Origin: Lachnospiraceae bacterium
Lineage (GTDB): Bacteria > Bacillota > Clostridia > Lachnospirales > Lachnospiraceae
Assembly: GCA_015056945.1 (NCBI GenBank)
Contig: SVFH01000023.1
Coordinates: forward strand, 1-46,255
Direction: 5' to 3'
Length of the DNA stretch: 46,255 nt
A program made the position numbers and the translations under genes. Positions 45,785 through 46,255 of this stretch are shown in pieces (the first letter of the stretch is position 1; each line of letters opens with the position of its first letter). The notes beneath the pieces were generated by a model. The model searched no databases. It was not told the origin of the DNA and saw only the letters and a program-made list of their open reading frames with translations.

Positions 45785-45817
45785 GATAAAATTGTTTTTT
45801 GTTAAGACAATCTTATC
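45785..45817. promoter_or_regulatory. Inverted repeat upstream of the XRE gene, possible operator
   Basis: GATAAAATTGT (45785-45795) and ACAATCTTATC (45807-45817) are inverted copies with one mismatch and an 11-base spacer. A second short inverted repeat, CAACCG-A-CGGTTG, lies at 45861-45873. Confidence 0.55.
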
Positions 45818-45946
45818 GTTTACAGCAGTTGCAAACCAGCAATTTGCCTTGAAAATCTGTCAACCGACGGTTGCAAATGACCATTTTTATTGGATTTGCG
45901 CCTATTTTAATTATTTTAGCATATTTTAGCATATTTTCGCACATCT

Positions 45947-45975
45947 ATTATAGCAGTAACTGTTTTTTTGAACAA
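45947..45975 (-). promoter_or_regulatory. Probable promoter of the XRE gene
   Basis: On the minus strand TATAAT (45947-45952) is preceded by the extended element TGC and, 17 bases further, by TTGTTC (45970-45975). The predicted leader of about 170 bases (45771-45940) holds the inverted repeats, a direct repeat ATTTTAGCAT twice near 45912-45935, and no gene. Confidence 0.65.
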
Positions 45976-45981
45976 GAACAA

Positions 45982-46065
45982 AGAGTCCGCAAACGGACTC
46001 TCGCACCGAGCGCGGTTGCGGTAGCAACATCTTCCTTGCACGCGAGTGTACATCCTTTGCGGAGA
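45982..46065 (-). other. GC-rich structured element downstream of the rRNA operon
   Basis: This stretch is far richer in GC than its surroundings. On the minus strand it can fold as CTCGC...GCGAG enclosing the hairpin GTTGC-TACC-GCAAC, then a perfect 8-bp hairpin AGAGTCCG-TTTG-CGGACTCT (45982-46001) followed by a T-rich run. It could be a small structured RNA with terminator or a repeated rrn-flanking element. A plus-strand open frame crosses it but has no ribosome site and reads through hairpins. Confidence 0.45.
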
Positions 46066-46099
46066 TTTTTATTGCATAGGAATTCCTATGCAATAAAAA
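46066..46099. terminator. 34-bp perfect palindrome, second terminator of the rRNA operon
   Basis: A core of 24 bases, ATTGCATAGG-AATT-CCTATGCAAT, is flanked by T5 and A5, giving a fully self-complementary 34-base stretch. It follows the first rrn terminator directly and could also serve as a protein-binding palindrome. Confidence 0.6.
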
Positions 46100-46126
46100 A
46101 AAACCGATTGAGATTCAACCGGTTTT
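46100..46126 (-). terminator. Rho-independent terminator of the rRNA operon
   Basis: On the minus strand AAAACCGGTTGA and TCAATCGGTTTT form a 12-bp stem (one G-T pair) with a 3-base loop, followed by a run of T's. It lies about 75 bases after the 23S end. Confidence 0.87.
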
Positions 46127-46199
46127 ACTGAAACCTTCAAAACTGAACACAGAAATCATTCTCTCTTCTTTACCAAGTTAATTAACACGTTCTCCTTAT

Positions 46200-46255
46200 C
46201 TGGATAAGCTTTCGATCGATTAGTAAATGTCAGCTGAACACATTACTGTGCTTAC
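46200..46255 (-). rRNA. 23S ribosomal RNA, 3' end (partial)
   Basis: The minus strand reads 'CAGCTGACATTTACTAATCG' then 'ATCGAAAGCTTATCC', the conserved end of bacterial 23S rRNA (CTGACxxxTACTAATCGATCG). The remainder lies outside the window. The exact 3' base is approximate. No 5S sequence is found between here and the terminator at 46126. Confidence 0.9.

Noticed and set aside
45871..46131. Plus-strand 86-codon open frame next to the rRNA gene
   Set aside because: It runs across hairpins, a palindrome and the rrn terminator and has no ribosome site. Its composition shifts abruptly in the GC-rich element. It is better explained as noncoding sequence.

Overview
The window looks like a chromosomal segment of an AT-rich Gram-positive Clostridia, most likely a Lachnospiraceae (gut-type) member. 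This rests on the gene order pta / rpmF / plsX-acpP-rnc-smc-ftsY / ylxM-ffh-rpsP-khpA-rimM-trmD, on BspA-like leucine-rich surface proteins, an EFR1-type flavodoxin-ferredoxin, strong GGAGG ribosome binding sites, and a 23S gene with no 5S behind it. The genus cannot be fixed from the sequence alone. Most genes lie on the minus strand.

Layout. 1-261: 5' part of a minus-strand gene running off the edge (possible alpha-galactosidase). 390-1196: EFR1-type iron-sulfur flavoprotein with a consensus promoter and a bidirectional terminator. 1252-6432: 1726-aa secreted surface protein with a near-identical 382-aa internal duplication. 6637-7580: broken 7TM/LuxR sensor-regulator. 7753-12677: two lipoproteins and a NatAB-like ABC exporter whose permease carries a CPBP protease domain; its ATPase gene overlaps the end of trmD. 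12652-16204: ylxM-ffh-rpsP-khpA-rimM-trmD (signal recognition, ribosome and tRNA maturation). 16326-17953: SDR oxidoreductase and YitT transporter. 18021-24551: plsX-acpP-rnc-smc-ftsY. 24752-27695: rpmF (plus), a DUF3006-like small protein and pta (minus), tmcAL (plus). 27803-41772: a long minus-strand run, zinc-finger membrane protein, polA, coaE, FtsA-like ATPase, WalJ-type hydrolase, ACT protein, UPF0210, ending with a 1893-aa BspA-like surface protein only 18 nt after UPF0210. 41965-42047: tRNA-Leu(CAA). 42146-45770: Old Yellow Enzyme-like oxidoreductase, hflX, membrane-bound XRE regulator. 46200-46255: 3' end of a 23S rRNA gene on the minus strand.

How the parts relate. The centre is core machinery for translation, protein targeting, lipid initiation, chromosome condensation and DNA replication. 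Accessory material sits at operon ends: the ABC/CPBP/lipoprotein group after trmD (where rplS is usual) and a giant adhesin-like gene after the polA-UPF0210 run. Family neighbours ackA, yceD (DUF177) and rplS are absent from their usual positions. The most interesting signal is that the two giant surface proteins, 27 kb apart and different in their N-terminal halves, end in what looks like the same ordered set of seven beta-rich repeats followed by a short aromatic tail, with no LPXTG or SLH anchor. This may be an undescribed surface-display or attachment module.
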